This document shows, in pieces, positions 7,994-15,283 of a DNA stretch of 32,133 bases. The first letter of the stretch is position 1; every line of letters begins with the position of its first letter. Source of the stretch: Candidatus Yanofskyibacteriota bacterium. Lineage in GTDB: Bacteria > Patescibacteriota > Minisyncoccia > Minisyncoccales > UBA10102. The translations under genes and the position numbers were made by a program. A model generated the notes under the pieces. That model was not told where the DNA came from. It ran no database searches and saw only the letters and a program-made list of their open reading frames with translations. The stretch lies in NCBI GenBank assembly GCA_030688685.1, contig JAUYJF010000048.1:1-32133 (forward strand), given 5' to 3'.

Positions 7994-8350
7994 ATGGCAG
8001 CCCATCAGCAAGCCAGGCCTCAAGCATCGTCGCTGCAGGCCCAATCACGAAAAAAAGGGATACTAAACTACCTTGCCATATCAGGAGTCATCGCGGTGAT
8101 TGGCGTTGGCCTTGGATTTCTCGTGTACCAAGCTCCTTGGAAACCGACGGCCTTTGCCGAAGTAGGCGTCTGGGGTACGGCAATCCGCTGCGGAAACAGC
8201 ACACGCTTCGTGCCCGGAACGTTTAACACCGTGGGGGGCATGCCAATTCTCATTCTCCTGGATGACTGCAGCGACCAGCATCCGGCCGGAACGATCATTG
8301 ACCTGCAAACCAGACAGATCATCCCTCCCCTTGCCGTTCCAAGCAATTAG
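7994..8350 (+). CDS. Unknown one-TM protein with extracytoplasmic Cys pair
   Basis: A strong Shine-Dalgarno site (AAAGGAGGT) four bases before the ATG at 7994 sets the start; the longer track ORF from 7817 runs through intergenic sequence. The 118-residue product has a basic, Gln-rich N-terminus, a TM helix at about residues 24-46, and a polar domain of about 70 residues with two cysteines (IRCGNS and DDCSDQ) that could form a disulfide outside the membrane. I do not recognise a family. A perfect 11-bp terminator follows immediately, so the gene is probably monocistronic. Its layout resembles that of the next gene. Confidence 0.75.
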   Translation: MAAHQQARPQASSLQAQSRKKGILNYLAISGVIAVIGVGLGFLVYQAPWKPTAFAEVGVWGTAIRCGNSTRFVPGTFNTVGGMPILILLDDCSDQHPAGTIIDLQTRQIIPPLAVPSN

Positions 8351-8353
8351 CAT

Positions 8354-8378
8354 AAAAGCCCCGACTCTCGGGGCTTTT
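8354..8378 (+). terminator. Rho-independent terminator after the 118-residue protein gene
   Basis: AAAAGCCCCGA and TCGGGGCTTTT form a perfect 11-bp stem with a three-base loop, ending in a T run. It starts three bases after the stop codon. Confidence 0.9.
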
Positions 8379-8399
8379 AGTTTTCCACAGACGTACTCC

Positions 8400-8427
8400 T
8401 GGACACTCTCACCCCCGTTGGTATAAT
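8400..8427 (+). promoter_or_regulatory. Promoter of the 104-residue membrane protein gene
   Basis: TGGACA (8400-8405), a 16-base spacer and a perfect TATAAT (8422-8427) preceded by TTGG. The predicted start near 8434 gives a leader of about 70 bases containing the Shine-Dalgarno site. The track ORF start at 8426 lies inside the -10 box and cannot be used from this promoter. Confidence 0.75.
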
Positions 8428-8506
8428 GCCATCAGAAACAATACTCGCGGGAGAAGTCTCGCATATACACAGTACTTTGGTTGAAACGGAACGAAAGGAG
8501 GACACT

Positions 8507-8821
8507 TTGGTAAAAGAAGCGTGGCGAGGGCTTGCGATAGCCATACCTCTGTTTATGATCGGTTTCCTTTTTTTCCTGCTCCTGTATCTCGGCATAGGAG
8601 TGGTGTTCTCAGGAAAAAACCCAACAACAGAACTGGCAAATGGGGCACTGGCAATTCAGTCCAAGGTGCCGGATCTGGCAACCCCCGCGCGCGCGTCAAC
8701 TCAGTTCACCGAAGCGTATCTGGGAGACTCTAGTATCCTCCTGATAGATTGCCGGCGAGGCAACAAGGAGGTCATGATGAGGCATGAAGATGGCGATGTC
8801 ACCTCCATGTCGTGCGAATAA
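8507..8821 (+). CDS. Unknown one-TM protein, TTG start
   Basis: AAAGGAGG ending five bases before an in-frame TTG at 8507 marks the start; the track start at 8426 lies within the promoter. The 104-residue product has a TM helix at about residues 10-34 (AIAIPLFMIGFLFFLLLYLG), then a polar domain with two cysteines (LIDCRRGN and the terminal MSCE). No family is recognised. The layout (TM helix, about 60-70 polar residues, two cysteines, monocistronic, strong ribosome site) repeats that of the preceding gene, but no clear sequence similarity is visible. The codon pattern gives no strong sign of transfer. Confidence 0.75.
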   Translation: MVKEAWRGLAIAIPLFMIGFLFFLLLYLGIGVVFSGKNPTTELANGALAIQSKVPDLATPARASTQFTEAYLGDSSILLIDCRRGNKEVMMRHEDGDVTSMSCE

Positions 8822-8824
8822 CAA

Positions 8825-8869
8825 AAGACCTTGGTGCTTGTCGTTTTCTGCGACGCGCGCCAAGGTCTT
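8825..8869. terminator. Bidirectional terminator between convergent genes
   Basis: AAGACCTTGG (8825-8834) and CCAAGGTCTT (8860-8869) form a perfect 10-bp stem with a smaller GTCG/CGAC stem inside. It lies between a plus-strand stop (8821) and a minus-strand stop (8880), so it can serve both, including the long lepB-hisS operon. Confidence 0.75.
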
Positions 8870-8879
8870 CGCCTTTCCC

Positions 8880-9329
8880 TTACCCCGCAATCTGAACGGA
8901 ATCTATATAGTATTGCTCAAGGATCTTTTCTGCCTCAAGCAGTTCAAGACGCGGAAATCCCTGACTGGTCCGCACAGAGACTTGAAAGCGAAATCTATTC
9001 TCCTCTAATTGTTCGCTCTGCTGTATCTCAAACGCCTGAACGTCCCCTATGAGCTGAAATTGCTCTTCCGCGTTTTGCTGAGCAGCGCGCTCGGTGAGCC
9101 ACCTCATGGCCTGCTCCTGATTCCCCTCTTGGCGCGCTCGCATGAATGAGTCAACCGTATTTCTCGCGTCCTGTCTTTCTGCCGCCTGCTTTTGTTCCTG
9201 CAGCTCCTGCTCAATGTGCGGAAGACGCCGTTCTTCTATCGCCTTGTATTGCCACGCGAGAAAAAAGAGGCCGGCTGCGACCACAACTCCCGCGATGACA
9301 AGCGCTTTGATTGATTCTGCGTTAAACAT
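8880..9329 (-). CDS. Unknown membrane-anchored coiled-coil protein
   Basis: This 149-residue protein has a TM helix at about residues 9-27, a Glu/Gln/Arg-rich helical segment likely to be a coiled coil (about 30-60), and a C-terminal alpha/beta-looking region ending LLEAEKILEQYYIDSVQIAG. The C-terminal part could be an NTF2-like fold, but this is a guess. It is the last gene of the minus-strand string from lepB, nine bases after a multi-TM protein gene. Confidence 0.7.
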   Translation of the reverse strand: MFNAESIKALVIAGVVVAAGLFFLAWQYKAIEERRLPHIEQELQEQKQAAERQDARNTVDSFMRARQEGNQEQAMRWLTERAAQQNAEEQFQLIGDVQAFEIQQSEQLEENRFRFQVSVRTSQGFPRLELLEAEKILEQYYIDSVQIAG

Positions 9330-9338
9330 TGCTTTCTT

Positions 9339-10031
9339 TTACCGTACGTCCGGCTCCTTTGATTTTTTTATCTGATAATACACTTGAAATCCGTAGACGA
9401 AGAAGAATGGGTACAAGGCCATACTGAACGCCGTACTTATAATGCCGGCTCCAAGGGCAAGCCTGGCAGGCAGAAGTTCTGGGAGCGCGGAACCAACAGC
9501 TCCGAGGAAAAGCAAGGGAATGAGGGCGAAAAACCTCCAGATTACGGGAACCCACATCTTTGCCATGAGCTCCTTGCTTCTCTTGAACGCCTCCCACCCT
9601 CGCTTGCCCTCATCCACAAAGACAAATGAAGTGAGCGCGTACCAAAGTGAAAATATGATTCCCGGAATGATGAAAAAGAGAAGGCCGAGCAGCACAACAA
9701 CATTCTTGATGGCGCTCACCCAGAGAAATGGGAGTATCCTCCGGAGCGCTGTCAGGATCGCCTGTCGCGCTCCTAAGGTGCTATCCTGGATCGCGCAGAG
9801 GATCGCCAGGTGCACAAGCAGCCAAAGAACAATGGTAAAAAGAAACCAGAGAAACCCAGCCGCAATCCAGAACGGGTTTGTTTCAGGCTGAACAAGCTCG
9901 GGAACATACGTGAGAAGCGTGGGACCGACCAGAAGCCGCACAAACACCCAGAACCGCTTCTTATATATGCTCACTGATTCCCGGAATAGCTGAAAAACTC
10001 CCGCGAATTGTGCTGCCTGCCTTTGTTCCAT
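9339..10031 (-). CDS. Multi-TM protein of the YciC/GPDPase-membrane-domain type
   Basis: The 230-residue product has about five or six TM helices. The stretch FFIIPGIIFSLWYALTSFVF, followed by VDEGKRGWEAFKRSKEL, is characteristic of the membrane-domain family related to glycerophosphodiester phosphodiesterase membrane domains and YciC/DUF975-like proteins. No catalytic domain is attached and the function is unknown. It lies between yqeY and a coiled-coil membrane protein in the lepB operon. Confidence 0.65.
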   Translation of the reverse strand: MEQRQAAQFAGVFQLFRESVSIYKKRFWVFVRLLVGPTLLTYVPELVQPETNPFWIAAGFLWFLFTIVLWLLVHLAILCAIQDSTLGARQAILTALRRILPFLWVSAIKNVVVLLGLLFFIIPGIIFSLWYALTSFVFVDEGKRGWEAFKRSKELMAKMWVPVIWRFFALIPLLFLGAVGSALPELLPARLALGAGIISTAFSMALYPFFFVYGFQVYYQIKKSKEPDVR

Positions 10032-10049
10032 GCGATCTGATATGAAAAA

Positions 10050-10544
10050 TTACGAGAGGAGATCTTTCACGATTCTGCTTACCTCAGCTCCTTCCGCCTT
10101 TCCCCGCACTTTCGGCATGAGAATACGGAGCACATTTCCGATATCCTTGGGACCTGCCGCTCCTGCCTCCTTGATTGCGAGGGCGGCGAGTGAACGAACC
10201 TCTTCTTCTGAGAGCTGTTCTGGAAGATATGCCTGAAGTATGACTGCTTCTCTCCCCTCCTGTTCCGCTAATTCGGGCCTTCCTCCTTTGAGAAATGCTT
10301 CCTGCGCTTCCTTGCGCTTCTTCACTTCAAAAGCAACCGCGTTCTGGATCTCCTCGTCGGTGAGCCGGCTCTTCTCCTGGAGATCCTCTGGTTTTGCGTC
10401 CGCGTGTTCTTTGGCGAACCGTTGGCGCTTCTCAAGTTCGCGGTTCTGTAATGAAGAAAGGAGCATGCGCAAAACGCCTGCCTTTTCTTGCTCGCCCCCT
10501 TTGAGGGCACTCTTCAAATCTTCCTGAATTTTCTCTTTTAGCAT
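10050..10544 (-). CDS. yqeY: GatB/YqeY domain protein
   Basis: The ATG at 10544 gives 164 residues starting MLKEKIQEDLKSALK; the 35 extra residues in the track ORF come from the upstream intergenic region. The two-helix-bundle YqeY fold is recognised from RMLLSSLQN, the DEEIQNAVAFEVKKRKEA segment, LQAYLPEQLSEEE, and the terminal MPKVRGKAEGAEVSRIVKDLL. It resembles the tail domain of GatB, which binds tRNA, but the cellular role of YqeY is unsettled. Its location directly after rpsU is the common bacterial arrangement. Confidence 0.92.
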   Translation of the reverse strand: MLKEKIQEDLKSALKGGEQEKAGVLRMLLSSLQNRELEKRQRFAKEHADAKPEDLQEKSRLTDEEIQNAVAFEVKKRKEAQEAFLKGGRPELAEQEGREAVILQAYLPEQLSEEEVRSLAALAIKEAGAAGPKDIGNVLRILMPKVRGKAEGAEVSRIVKDLLS

Positions 10545-10633
10545 AATAAATTGTCTTGAGAGAAATGCGACGAGCGGGTTATAAGGTCCCGGAGGAACAT
10601 TTCTCGAAAGACACTGTGACTTCTTGGCGGGTA

Positions 10634-10660
10634 GACACCTTCTTTTCAAGAAGGGGTCTA
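10634..10660. promoter_or_regulatory. Hairpin between rpsU and yqeY
   Basis: AGACACCTTCTT and AAGAAGGGGTCT form a 12-bp stem with one mismatch and a three-base loop, overlapping the end of rpsU. No T run follows on the minus strand, so it is more likely an RNA stability, processing or attenuation element than a full terminator. Confidence 0.5.
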
Positions 10661-10873
10661 AATTTTCCCAAGCTTCTTGTTCCGCTCGTATTCTGCCTGC
10701 TTCTCCAGCCGCCTCAAAGCTGCGCGCTTTTTTGCCGCGGGAGATTGCTCGCGTTGCCGATACGCGGACCTTTTCGCGGCGGCTATAATCCCGCTTTCCC
10801 GCAAACGCTTCATGAAACGCCGAACCAGCCCCTGATTGCTTTCCCTATCTGATTTTTGAACTTCAAAACCCAT
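10658..10873 (-). CDS. rpsU: Small ribosomal subunit protein bS21
   Basis: The 71-residue basic protein carries the bS21 pattern: a short N-terminal strand, then LVRRFMKRLRESGII, then a highly basic helix (KRSAYRQREQSPAAKKRAALRR). bS21 binds near the anti-Shine-Dalgarno end of 16S rRNA and helps initiation. Many lineages with few Shine-Dalgarno sites treat it differently, so its presence beside several nearly leaderless genes is notable. It lies 17 bases after the HIT gene and is followed by a hairpin and yqeY. Confidence 0.92.
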   Translation of the reverse strand: MGFEVQKSDRESNQGLVRRFMKRLRESGIIAAAKRSAYRQREQSPAAKKRAALRRLEKQAEYERNKKLGKI

Positions 10874-10890
10874 AAAATAGTTGTTCGTTA

Positions 10891-11211
10891 TTAATTGCTC
10901 TTCGCCGGTTCCCCCAACACATGGAGATGGAGGTGGTCAATAATCTGCCCGCCCTGCTTGCCTACATTAATGCGCACCCGATATCCCGTCAAGCCTGCTT
11001 TCCTGGCTGCGGCTTTGGCGCAAAGCAGAAGAGTCCCGCCAAGTTCTGTGTCTTCTAGCTCTAGGAGCGAAGATACGTGCTTCTTCGGGATTACCAGGAG
11101 GTGCACTGGAGCTTCCGGGTGAATGTCCCGGAACACGAGGCACCGCTCATCCTCATGGGTGATGTCAGCTGGCGCCTTTCTTTCAACAATATTGCAAAAG
11201 ATACATTCCAT
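10891..11211 (-). CDS. HIT-family nucleotide hydrolase/transferase (HinT-like)
   Basis: This 106-residue protein shows the histidine triad as IIDHLHLHVLG, together with the N-terminal CIFCNIVERKAPA and the HLLVIPKKHVSSL block. HinT-type enzymes hydrolyse purine nucleoside phosphoramidates and aminoacyl-adenylates. The gene starts within the hisS stop (TAATG), suggesting translational coupling with the histidyl-tRNA synthetase, which makes an aminoacyl-adenylate. The CxxC at the N-terminus is common in the family. Confidence 0.93.
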   Translation of the reverse strand: MECIFCNIVERKAPADITHEDERCLVFRDIHPEAPVHLLVIPKKHVSSLLELEDTELGGTLLLCAKAAARKAGLTGYRVRINVGKQGGQIIDHLHLHVLGEPAKSN

Positions 11212-12515
11212 TATCCTTTGAGCCGCTGTTTTACTTCTTCAACGGCGCGGCCAAGCGCGACAGTTTCCTGCTCTCCCGTGTCCATCTTACGAATTACGAT
11301 GGTGTTGTCCAGGACTTCCCGCTGGCCAAGAATCAAGGTAAGAGGAACCCCGAGCTTGTCTGCCCGAGCAAGCTGCGCCCGGAGGGAATCGCGACCTAAG
11401 GAATCTGCGATGGGGATCTTTGCCTTGCGAAACTCTTCTGCGAGCTTGATGCTTTTCTTCTTCGGAAGATCCCCGAGCTGGGCAAGAAAAACCTTAGGCT
11501 GTACCTGATGCTCTGAGATTACTCCTCCGGCCTTCATAAGCTCCACGATGCGCTCTATTCCCGCTGCCCATCCAACCGCCGGAACCTCCTTGCCTCCGAG
11601 CTGTTTTAAGAGATTGTCGTACCTTCCTCCTCCCACAAGAGCCGTGCGAGAGGGAGCATCCTCTGCTTCTGGCGCCTTGACCGTCTTATCGGAGAATATC
11701 TCAAATACTGTCTTGGTGTAATAATCCAGCCCCCGCACCAGGTACGGGTCCAGGTGGTAAGGAAGATCCGCTTCATCAAGAAATTCCAGGAGCTGTTTGA
11801 AATGATTCTTGCACTCCTCGCATAAGTGATCCACCATCTGGGGCGCCTGGCTTCTCACCCGTTGGCATTTCTCCTCTTTGCAGTCAAGGACACGGAGAGG
11901 GTTTGCCCGCAGTCGCCTCTTGCAATCAGCGCATAAGGATTGCTGGCGCGCCCTCAGGTAATTTACCAGTGTTTTCTTGTAGTATGGCCGGCATTGGCTG
12001 TCTCCGATGGAATTCACCTCAATGATCAGATGGGAGAACTTAAGGTCGCTCAGCAACGCGTGGGCAATCTGGATGAGCTGGGCGTCAATCGCCGCGGATT
12101 CCTCTCCGAATACTTCCAGGTCCAGCTGGTGGAATTGCCGGTAGCGTCCCGCCTGCGGGCTTTCATGCCGGAACAGGGGGCCAGAGGTCCAGAGCTTGAT
12201 GGGCTGAGGACGGTCTACCATGCCATGCTCAAAATACGCTCTCGCGATACCCGGCGTGAATTCAGGACGCAGGGCAAGCATATCTCCTCCCTTGGTCTTG
12301 AACGTGTACATCTGCTTCTCCACGATATCGGTGGAAGCTCCCGTTGCTTTTTCATAGAGTTCCGCGTCCTCCACGAGGGGGGTGTCAATCCGCTGAAAAC
12401 CATAAAAGCCCATCATCTCCTCTGCGGTTTTTGCAATCTTCAGGTACGCGGGCTGATCTTCGGGCAGAATATCGTGCATCCCCCTCGGAGTCTGGAATTT
12501 CAGTTTTTTGGTCAT
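11211..12515 (-). CDS. hisS: Histidyl-tRNA synthetase
   Basis: The class II synthetase of 434 residues charges tRNA-His. Motif 1 lies near the start (TPRGMHDILPED onward); motif 2 appears as LWTSGPLFRHESPQAGRYRQFHQ; the histidine-specific LVRGLDYYTKTVFE is at about 260; motif 3 is VGWAAGIERI; a C-terminal anticodon-binding domain follows. It overlaps the lepB stop by four bases and the HIT start by one. Two CxxC-type pairs in the insertion region (CADC near residue 195 and CEEC near 233) could bind a metal, as in some HisRS. Confidence 0.97.
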   Translation of the reverse strand: MTKKLKFQTPRGMHDILPEDQPAYLKIAKTAEEMMGFYGFQRIDTPLVEDAELYEKATGASTDIVEKQMYTFKTKGGDMLALRPEFTPGIARAYFEHGMVDRPQPIKLWTSGPLFRHESPQAGRYRQFHQLDLEVFGEESAAIDAQLIQIAHALLSDLKFSHLIIEVNSIGDSQCRPYYKKTLVNYLRARQQSLCADCKRRLRANPLRVLDCKEEKCQRVRSQAPQMVDHLCEECKNHFKQLLEFLDEADLPYHLDPYLVRGLDYYTKTVFEIFSDKTVKAPEAEDAPSRTALVGGGRYDNLLKQLGGKEVPAVGWAAGIERIVELMKAGGVISEHQVQPKVFLAQLGDLPKKKSIKLAEEFRKAKIPIADSLGRDSLRAQLARADKLGVPLTLILGQREVLDNTIVIRKMDTGEQETVALGRAVEEVKQRLKG

Positions 12516-13075
12516 TGTGTTGGAATTTCGTATGAGGGCTGCTCAATCTTAGCAAGAGCCCCCACGGGAAACAGGCGTATTACGACTCTTCCTATAATAT
12601 TACGCTCCGGAAGCACTCCCCACTTTCTGGAGTCAGAGGAATGCGTGCGGTTATCCCCAAGAACAAAGTACTCGTGGTCTGAAAGCGTCAGGCGGGAGGA
12701 TCCATTCGTATTCATGCCAGAAAGGTAAGGTTCTTCTAAAACAAAGGATACGCTGCCTGTTCCGGAATTATACACGATTACTTTCCCGTCCTGCACCTCT
12801 ACGGTTTCTCCCGGCAGTCCGATCACGCGCTTGATATAGCGCTGAGAAGGATCAAAAGGAAACTCAAAGATAATCACCTCCCCGCGCTCAGGACTCTTGA
12901 ACCGATAGGAAAGCTGATCCACAAGAAGATAGTCTCCGTTATGGAAATTCGGCTCCATGGAAGCTCCGCGCACCAAGAAGGGCTGGAATACGAATGTCCT
13001 GATAGGAACTACGATGAGAAGCGCGATGAGAACTGTTTTTGCTACATCTCCCACCATGGGCATCACACTTTTCAT
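12512..13075 (-). CDS. lepB: Signal peptidase I
   Basis: The 187-residue membrane protease has one N-terminal TM helix (about 10-30), the catalytic serine in GASMEPNF, and the general-base lysine in RYIKRVIGLPGE. Box E appears as VLGDNRTHSSDSRKWG. It removes signal peptides on the outer face of the membrane. It is the first gene of a seven-gene minus-strand string and has a clear promoter whose -10 box is six bases before the ATG, so the mRNA should be leaderless. Confidence 0.96.
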   Translation of the reverse strand: MKSVMPMVGDVAKTVLIALLIVVPIRTFVFQPFLVRGASMEPNFHNGDYLLVDQLSYRFKSPERGEVIIFEFPFDPSQRYIKRVIGLPGETVEVQDGKVIVYNSGTGSVSFVLEEPYLSGMNTNGSSRLTLSDHEYFVLGDNRTHSSDSRKWGVLPERNIIGRVVIRLFPVGALAKIEQPSYEIPTQ

Positions 13076-13081
13076 GATAGT

Positions 13082-13110
13082 ACTATACCATGGATTTTTC
13101 CGCTTTACAA
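13082..13110 (-). promoter_or_regulatory. lepB operon promoter (leaderless)
   Basis: TTGTAA (13110-13105), a 17-base spacer and an extended -10 box TGGTATAGT (hexamer 13087-13082). Six bases separate the -10 box from the ATG at 13075, placing the expected transcription start at or beside the A of the start codon. Confidence 0.75.
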
Positions 13111-13186
13111 ATGTCAGAATCGTATGCCTTGTGCGTCTTACTCAATAGATCACATATTTTGGGGAAACCCAAGAAGGAGGGAAACT

Positions 13187-13474
13187 GTGGACATTCTGGT
13201 GGCGGTACTTCTGGCGGCGATTCTGGTGGCGCTGGGCTTGATGGGCGGATTGCTCCTCATGCACCTTATGCGCAAGCAGTCCAAGATGCTGGTCGTCCTG
13301 GCGATCATGGGACTCGCGGTCTTCGGGGCCTGGGCCATCGTGACCAAGATCTCAGGACTCTTTGCCTACCCAGAGTACAGCGCGGCAGCGTTCGGCCTGG
13401 GCGTGGCAATCAGCGTCCTTCTCCGCGCAGATGAGGTCTTCCCGACTCTCTCTGCCAAGAAACTCACTCCATAG
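13187..13474 (+). CDS. Unknown small membrane protein, about three TM helices, GTG start
   Basis: AAGGAGGG lies about seven bases before a GTG at 13187, which is the likely start; the longer track ORF from 12941 covers lepB antisense. The 95-residue product is very hydrophobic with helices at about 2-26, 33-55 and 62-82 and a short basic C-terminus. No family is recognised. Codons are rich in CTG, GTG and GCG. It is monocistronic, with its own terminator downstream. Confidence 0.7.
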   Translation: MDILVAVLLAAILVALGLMGGLLLMHLMRKQSKMLVVLAIMGLAVFGAWAIVTKISGLFAYPEYSAAAFGLGVAISVLLRADEVFPTLSAKKLTP

Positions 13475-13511
13475 ACAACATCCTCTCTCGGTTCCCCATC
13501 CCCCTTTTCCA

Positions 13512-13539
13512 GAGGCGGGCTGCCCACACAGCCCGCCTC
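13512..13539 (+). terminator. Rho-independent terminator
   Basis: GAGGCGGGCTG and CAGCCCGCCTC pair perfectly over 11 bp with a six-base loop, followed by ATTTCTTT. It ends the 95-residue membrane protein gene. Confidence 0.88.
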
Positions 13540-13636
13540 ATTTCTTTCCCGTCCGCGGCATTCATCCCAAGTAATATTTTCTGGAAGTCCTCGTCTCTCT
13601 CAATGCAAGGAACCGCAAGCAGCACAAGGAGGAGGC

Positions 13637-14038
13637 ATGCAACAACAACCGAGTTTCTGGTTCACTCTGTTCGCGGTCGTCGGCATGACGGTGGTCATCA
13701 TGCTCGTAGCGCTGTTCTCGCGCTCCGCTGAGCGCCGCGAGGCACTTCCAAGGATCTCTCTGGTTTTCTTTCTCGGTTTGGCGGCCCTGATCCTGTTTCA
13801 TAGCCAAGCCGCAGCTCTTTCGTTTACCATCGTGGGCATTGCGGGCTTTCTGTTCCTGAGAATCCTCCGGGACCCAGCGTATCGTGAGTCCGTTGCCGTA
13901 TATTTGGTTCTTGCCTTTGGCGCGGTCACCCTTACCCTCCTGCATACATCAGCTTCCGCCATTGGGTTCGCACTCGGGGGGTTCCTGAGCTTCTGGCTCG
14001 TGAAGTCCGGCAGGCAGAGGAGTCTCACGCCTCCGTAA
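13637..14038 (+). CDS. Unknown small membrane protein, about four TM helices
   Basis: AAGGAGGAGGC directly precedes the ATG at 13637. The 133-residue product has four predicted TM helices (about 8-28, 41-57, 60-76 and 85-122, the last region possibly two helices) and a charged loop RSAERREALPR. It resembles the preceding gene in size, hydrophobicity, strong ribosome site and private terminator, but I see no clear homology. No family is recognised. Confidence 0.7.
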   Translation: MQQQPSFWFTLFAVVGMTVVIMLVALFSRSAERREALPRISLVFFLGLAALILFHSQAAALSFTIVGIAGFLFLRILRDPAYRESVAVYLVLAFGAVTLTLLHTSASAIGFALGGFLSFWLVKSGRQRSLTPP

Positions 14039-14062
14039 AAGCATTCACCGTCCCTTCTGTTT

Positions 14063-14095
14063 GAGGCAGGTTTTGATTCCAACAAAGCCTGCCTC
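14063..14095 (+). terminator. Rho-independent terminator
   Basis: GAGGCAGG and CCTGCCTC pair over 8 bp, extended by TTT/AAA past a single bulged G, and are followed by TTTTC. It lies 24 bases after the 133-residue membrane protein gene. Confidence 0.75.
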
Positions 14096-14109
14096 TTTTC
14101 GTTCTCCAA

Positions 14110-14139
14110 TTCACCTGAGCTTTTCTCTTGTGGTATACT
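14110..14139 (+). promoter_or_regulatory. pth promoter (near-leaderless)
   Basis: TTCACC (14110-14115), an 18-base spacer and an extended -10 box TGGTATACT (hexamer 14134-14139). The ATG follows after 11 bases, so the leader would be only about five bases. Confidence 0.65.
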
Positions 14140-14150
14140 AGCCCATACGC

Positions 14151-14681
14151 ATGACTATCATTGTGGGATTGGGAAATCCAGGAAAGAAGTATGAACAAAC
14201 CAGGCACAACGCCGGCTTTCTTGCGTTAGACATGCTTGCGCGCCATTGGCAATGCGACGAATGGCGTCAGGATAAAAAATCCGGCTCTCTCCTCGCAGAA
14301 TGCGCGAGGCCCGGGCTTAAACAACCCATCCTGTTGGTGAAGCCGCAAACGTTTATGAACAACTCCGGCGCAACGATAAAATCCCTTGCCATGTTTTATA
14401 AACTGCAATCGGCAAACTTTACGGTGATTCACGATGATATTGATATTCCGCTGGGAGAGGTAAAAGTTTCTCAAGGGAGCGGATCTGCGGGACACAAGGG
14501 AGTAGAATCCATTATTCAGCACCTGGGAACAAAAGAGTTTACCAGAATGCGCGTTGGCATTTTACCAGAGTCAGGAAAGCCAGAAAATGTGGAGCAATTT
14601 GTACTGAAAGATTTCACAAAAAAAGAGCTCCCTTTGTTAGAGGAAGCTCTGAGGAGATGCGCAGATCTCCTGAACTTGTAG
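14151..14681 (+). CDS. pth: Peptidyl-tRNA hydrolase
   Basis: Pth releases tRNA from prematurely dropped peptidyl-tRNA. The 176-residue protein has the N-terminal VGLGNPGKKYEQTRHNAGF with the catalytic histidine, LLVKPQTFMNNSG, the HDDIDIPLG block and GSAGHKGVESI. No Shine-Dalgarno site is seen, in line with its nearly leaderless promoter. It is convergent with a small minus-strand gene five bases away. Confidence 0.96.
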   Translation: MTIIVGLGNPGKKYEQTRHNAGFLALDMLARHWQCDEWRQDKKSGSLLAECARPGLKQPILLVKPQTFMNNSGATIKSLAMFYKLQSANFTVIHDDIDIPLGEVKVSQGSGSAGHKGVESIIQHLGTKEFTRMRVGILPESGKPENVEQFVLKDFTKKELPLLEEALRRCADLLNL

Positions 14682-14686
14682 AATGA

Positions 14687-14968
14687 TCAGTGGACGAACC
14701 TTCTTCGTCCTGTTCTTCGCTGGGGCTGGCCTCGAGGAGGAAGACCCGGAGACTCGGTGACTTTTTTGTACTCAACCTTCGCAAACAGCTCAGGTCCCAA
14801 TGCCTCCATAAGCTGCGTAAGGGTTCCTCGGACAATGAATCTCGTTCTCGATCCATTCAATCTAGGTTGCAGGTTCCCGGCTTCACAGCGCTGAAACGCG
14901 TCCTGCCTCGAAACAATATCTCCCTGGATTTCCCAGAGAGCAAGCGCGCGCGGGTACTTCTGCTCCAT
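14687..14968 (-). CDS. Unknown small basic protein
   Basis: AAAGGAGG lies nine bases before the ATG at 14968, supporting this 93-residue ORF. The product starts MEQKYPRALALWEIQGDIV, has a mixed alpha/beta-looking middle (TRFIVRGTLTQLMEALG) and a strongly basic Pro/Arg-rich tail. No TM segment is predicted. I do not recognise a family; nucleic-acid binding is conceivable from the tail but unsupported. It follows a strong hairpin that separates it from a 53-codon gene. Confidence 0.6.
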   Translation of the reverse strand: MEQKYPRALALWEIQGDIVSRQDAFQRCEAGNLQPRLNGSRTRFIVRGTLTQLMEALGPELFAKVEYKKVTESPGLPPRGQPQRRTGRRRFVH

Positions 14969-14997
14969 ATGAGAATACCTCCTTTGTAATAAAGATT

Positions 14998-15032
14998 GGG
15001 CCGGAGCATGGTTTCTGTGCCATGCTCCGGCC
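14998..15032. terminator. Strong hairpin between two small minus-strand genes
   Basis: GGCCGGAGCATGG and CCATGCTCCGGCC are perfect complements flanking a short loop, a 13-bp stem. A TTTTG run follows on the plus strand and a weaker CAATCTTTATT on the minus strand. It probably terminates or attenuates transcription between the 53-codon gene and the 93-codon gene. Confidence 0.7.
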
Positions 15033-15052
15033 TTTTGATACGGGAAATGAGG

Positions 15053-15214
15053 TTATGCGGCCCGAGCGTGATGCAGCATCAGAGTCGCCCGGGTTAATTC
15101 CTGGATGACTGTTGCTGCTACTCCAGGAGGAAGACTCCCCCTCTCCAGACGAGCAGCGAGTTCGTGAACTCGGCGCGCCAGATCTGCCAGATCTACGAGA
15201 TCAGCTTCTTCCAT
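15053..15214 (-). CDS. Unknown 53-residue acidic/helical protein (missed by the ORF track)
   Basis: An ATG at 15214 preceded by GGGAGGGGAA opens 53 codons ending in TAA. The product (MEEADLVDLADLARRVHELA...) looks wholly helical, with LARRVHELAARLERG and VIQELTRATLMLHHARAA as two amphipathic helices, so a small helical hairpin is likely. It is below the 60-residue limit of the supplied track. Support comes from the ribosome site, a 5' palindrome and the strong downstream hairpin. Function is unknown. Confidence 0.55.
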   Translation of the reverse strand: MEEADLVDLADLARRVHELAARLERGSLPPGVAATVIQELTRATLMLHHARAA

Positions 15215-15236
15215 TTCCCCTCCCCCCCGAAAATTT

Positions 15237-15253
15237 TAGAGGTGAAACCTCTA
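15237..15253. promoter_or_regulatory. Perfect palindrome in the 5' region of the 53-codon gene
   Basis: TAGAGGT and ACCTCTA flank a three-base GAA spacer, forming a perfect 7-bp inverted repeat 22 bases upstream of the ATG at 15214. It could be an operator or a leader hairpin that affects the adjacent G-rich ribosome site. Confidence 0.5.
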
Positions 15254-15283
15254 CTCAATAGTATGCCATTTCTCAAGAAAACG

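Noticed and set aside
11940-12728. 262-residue plus-strand ORF opposite hisS/lepB
   Set aside because: Antisense shadow; both genes on the minus strand have full family motifs.
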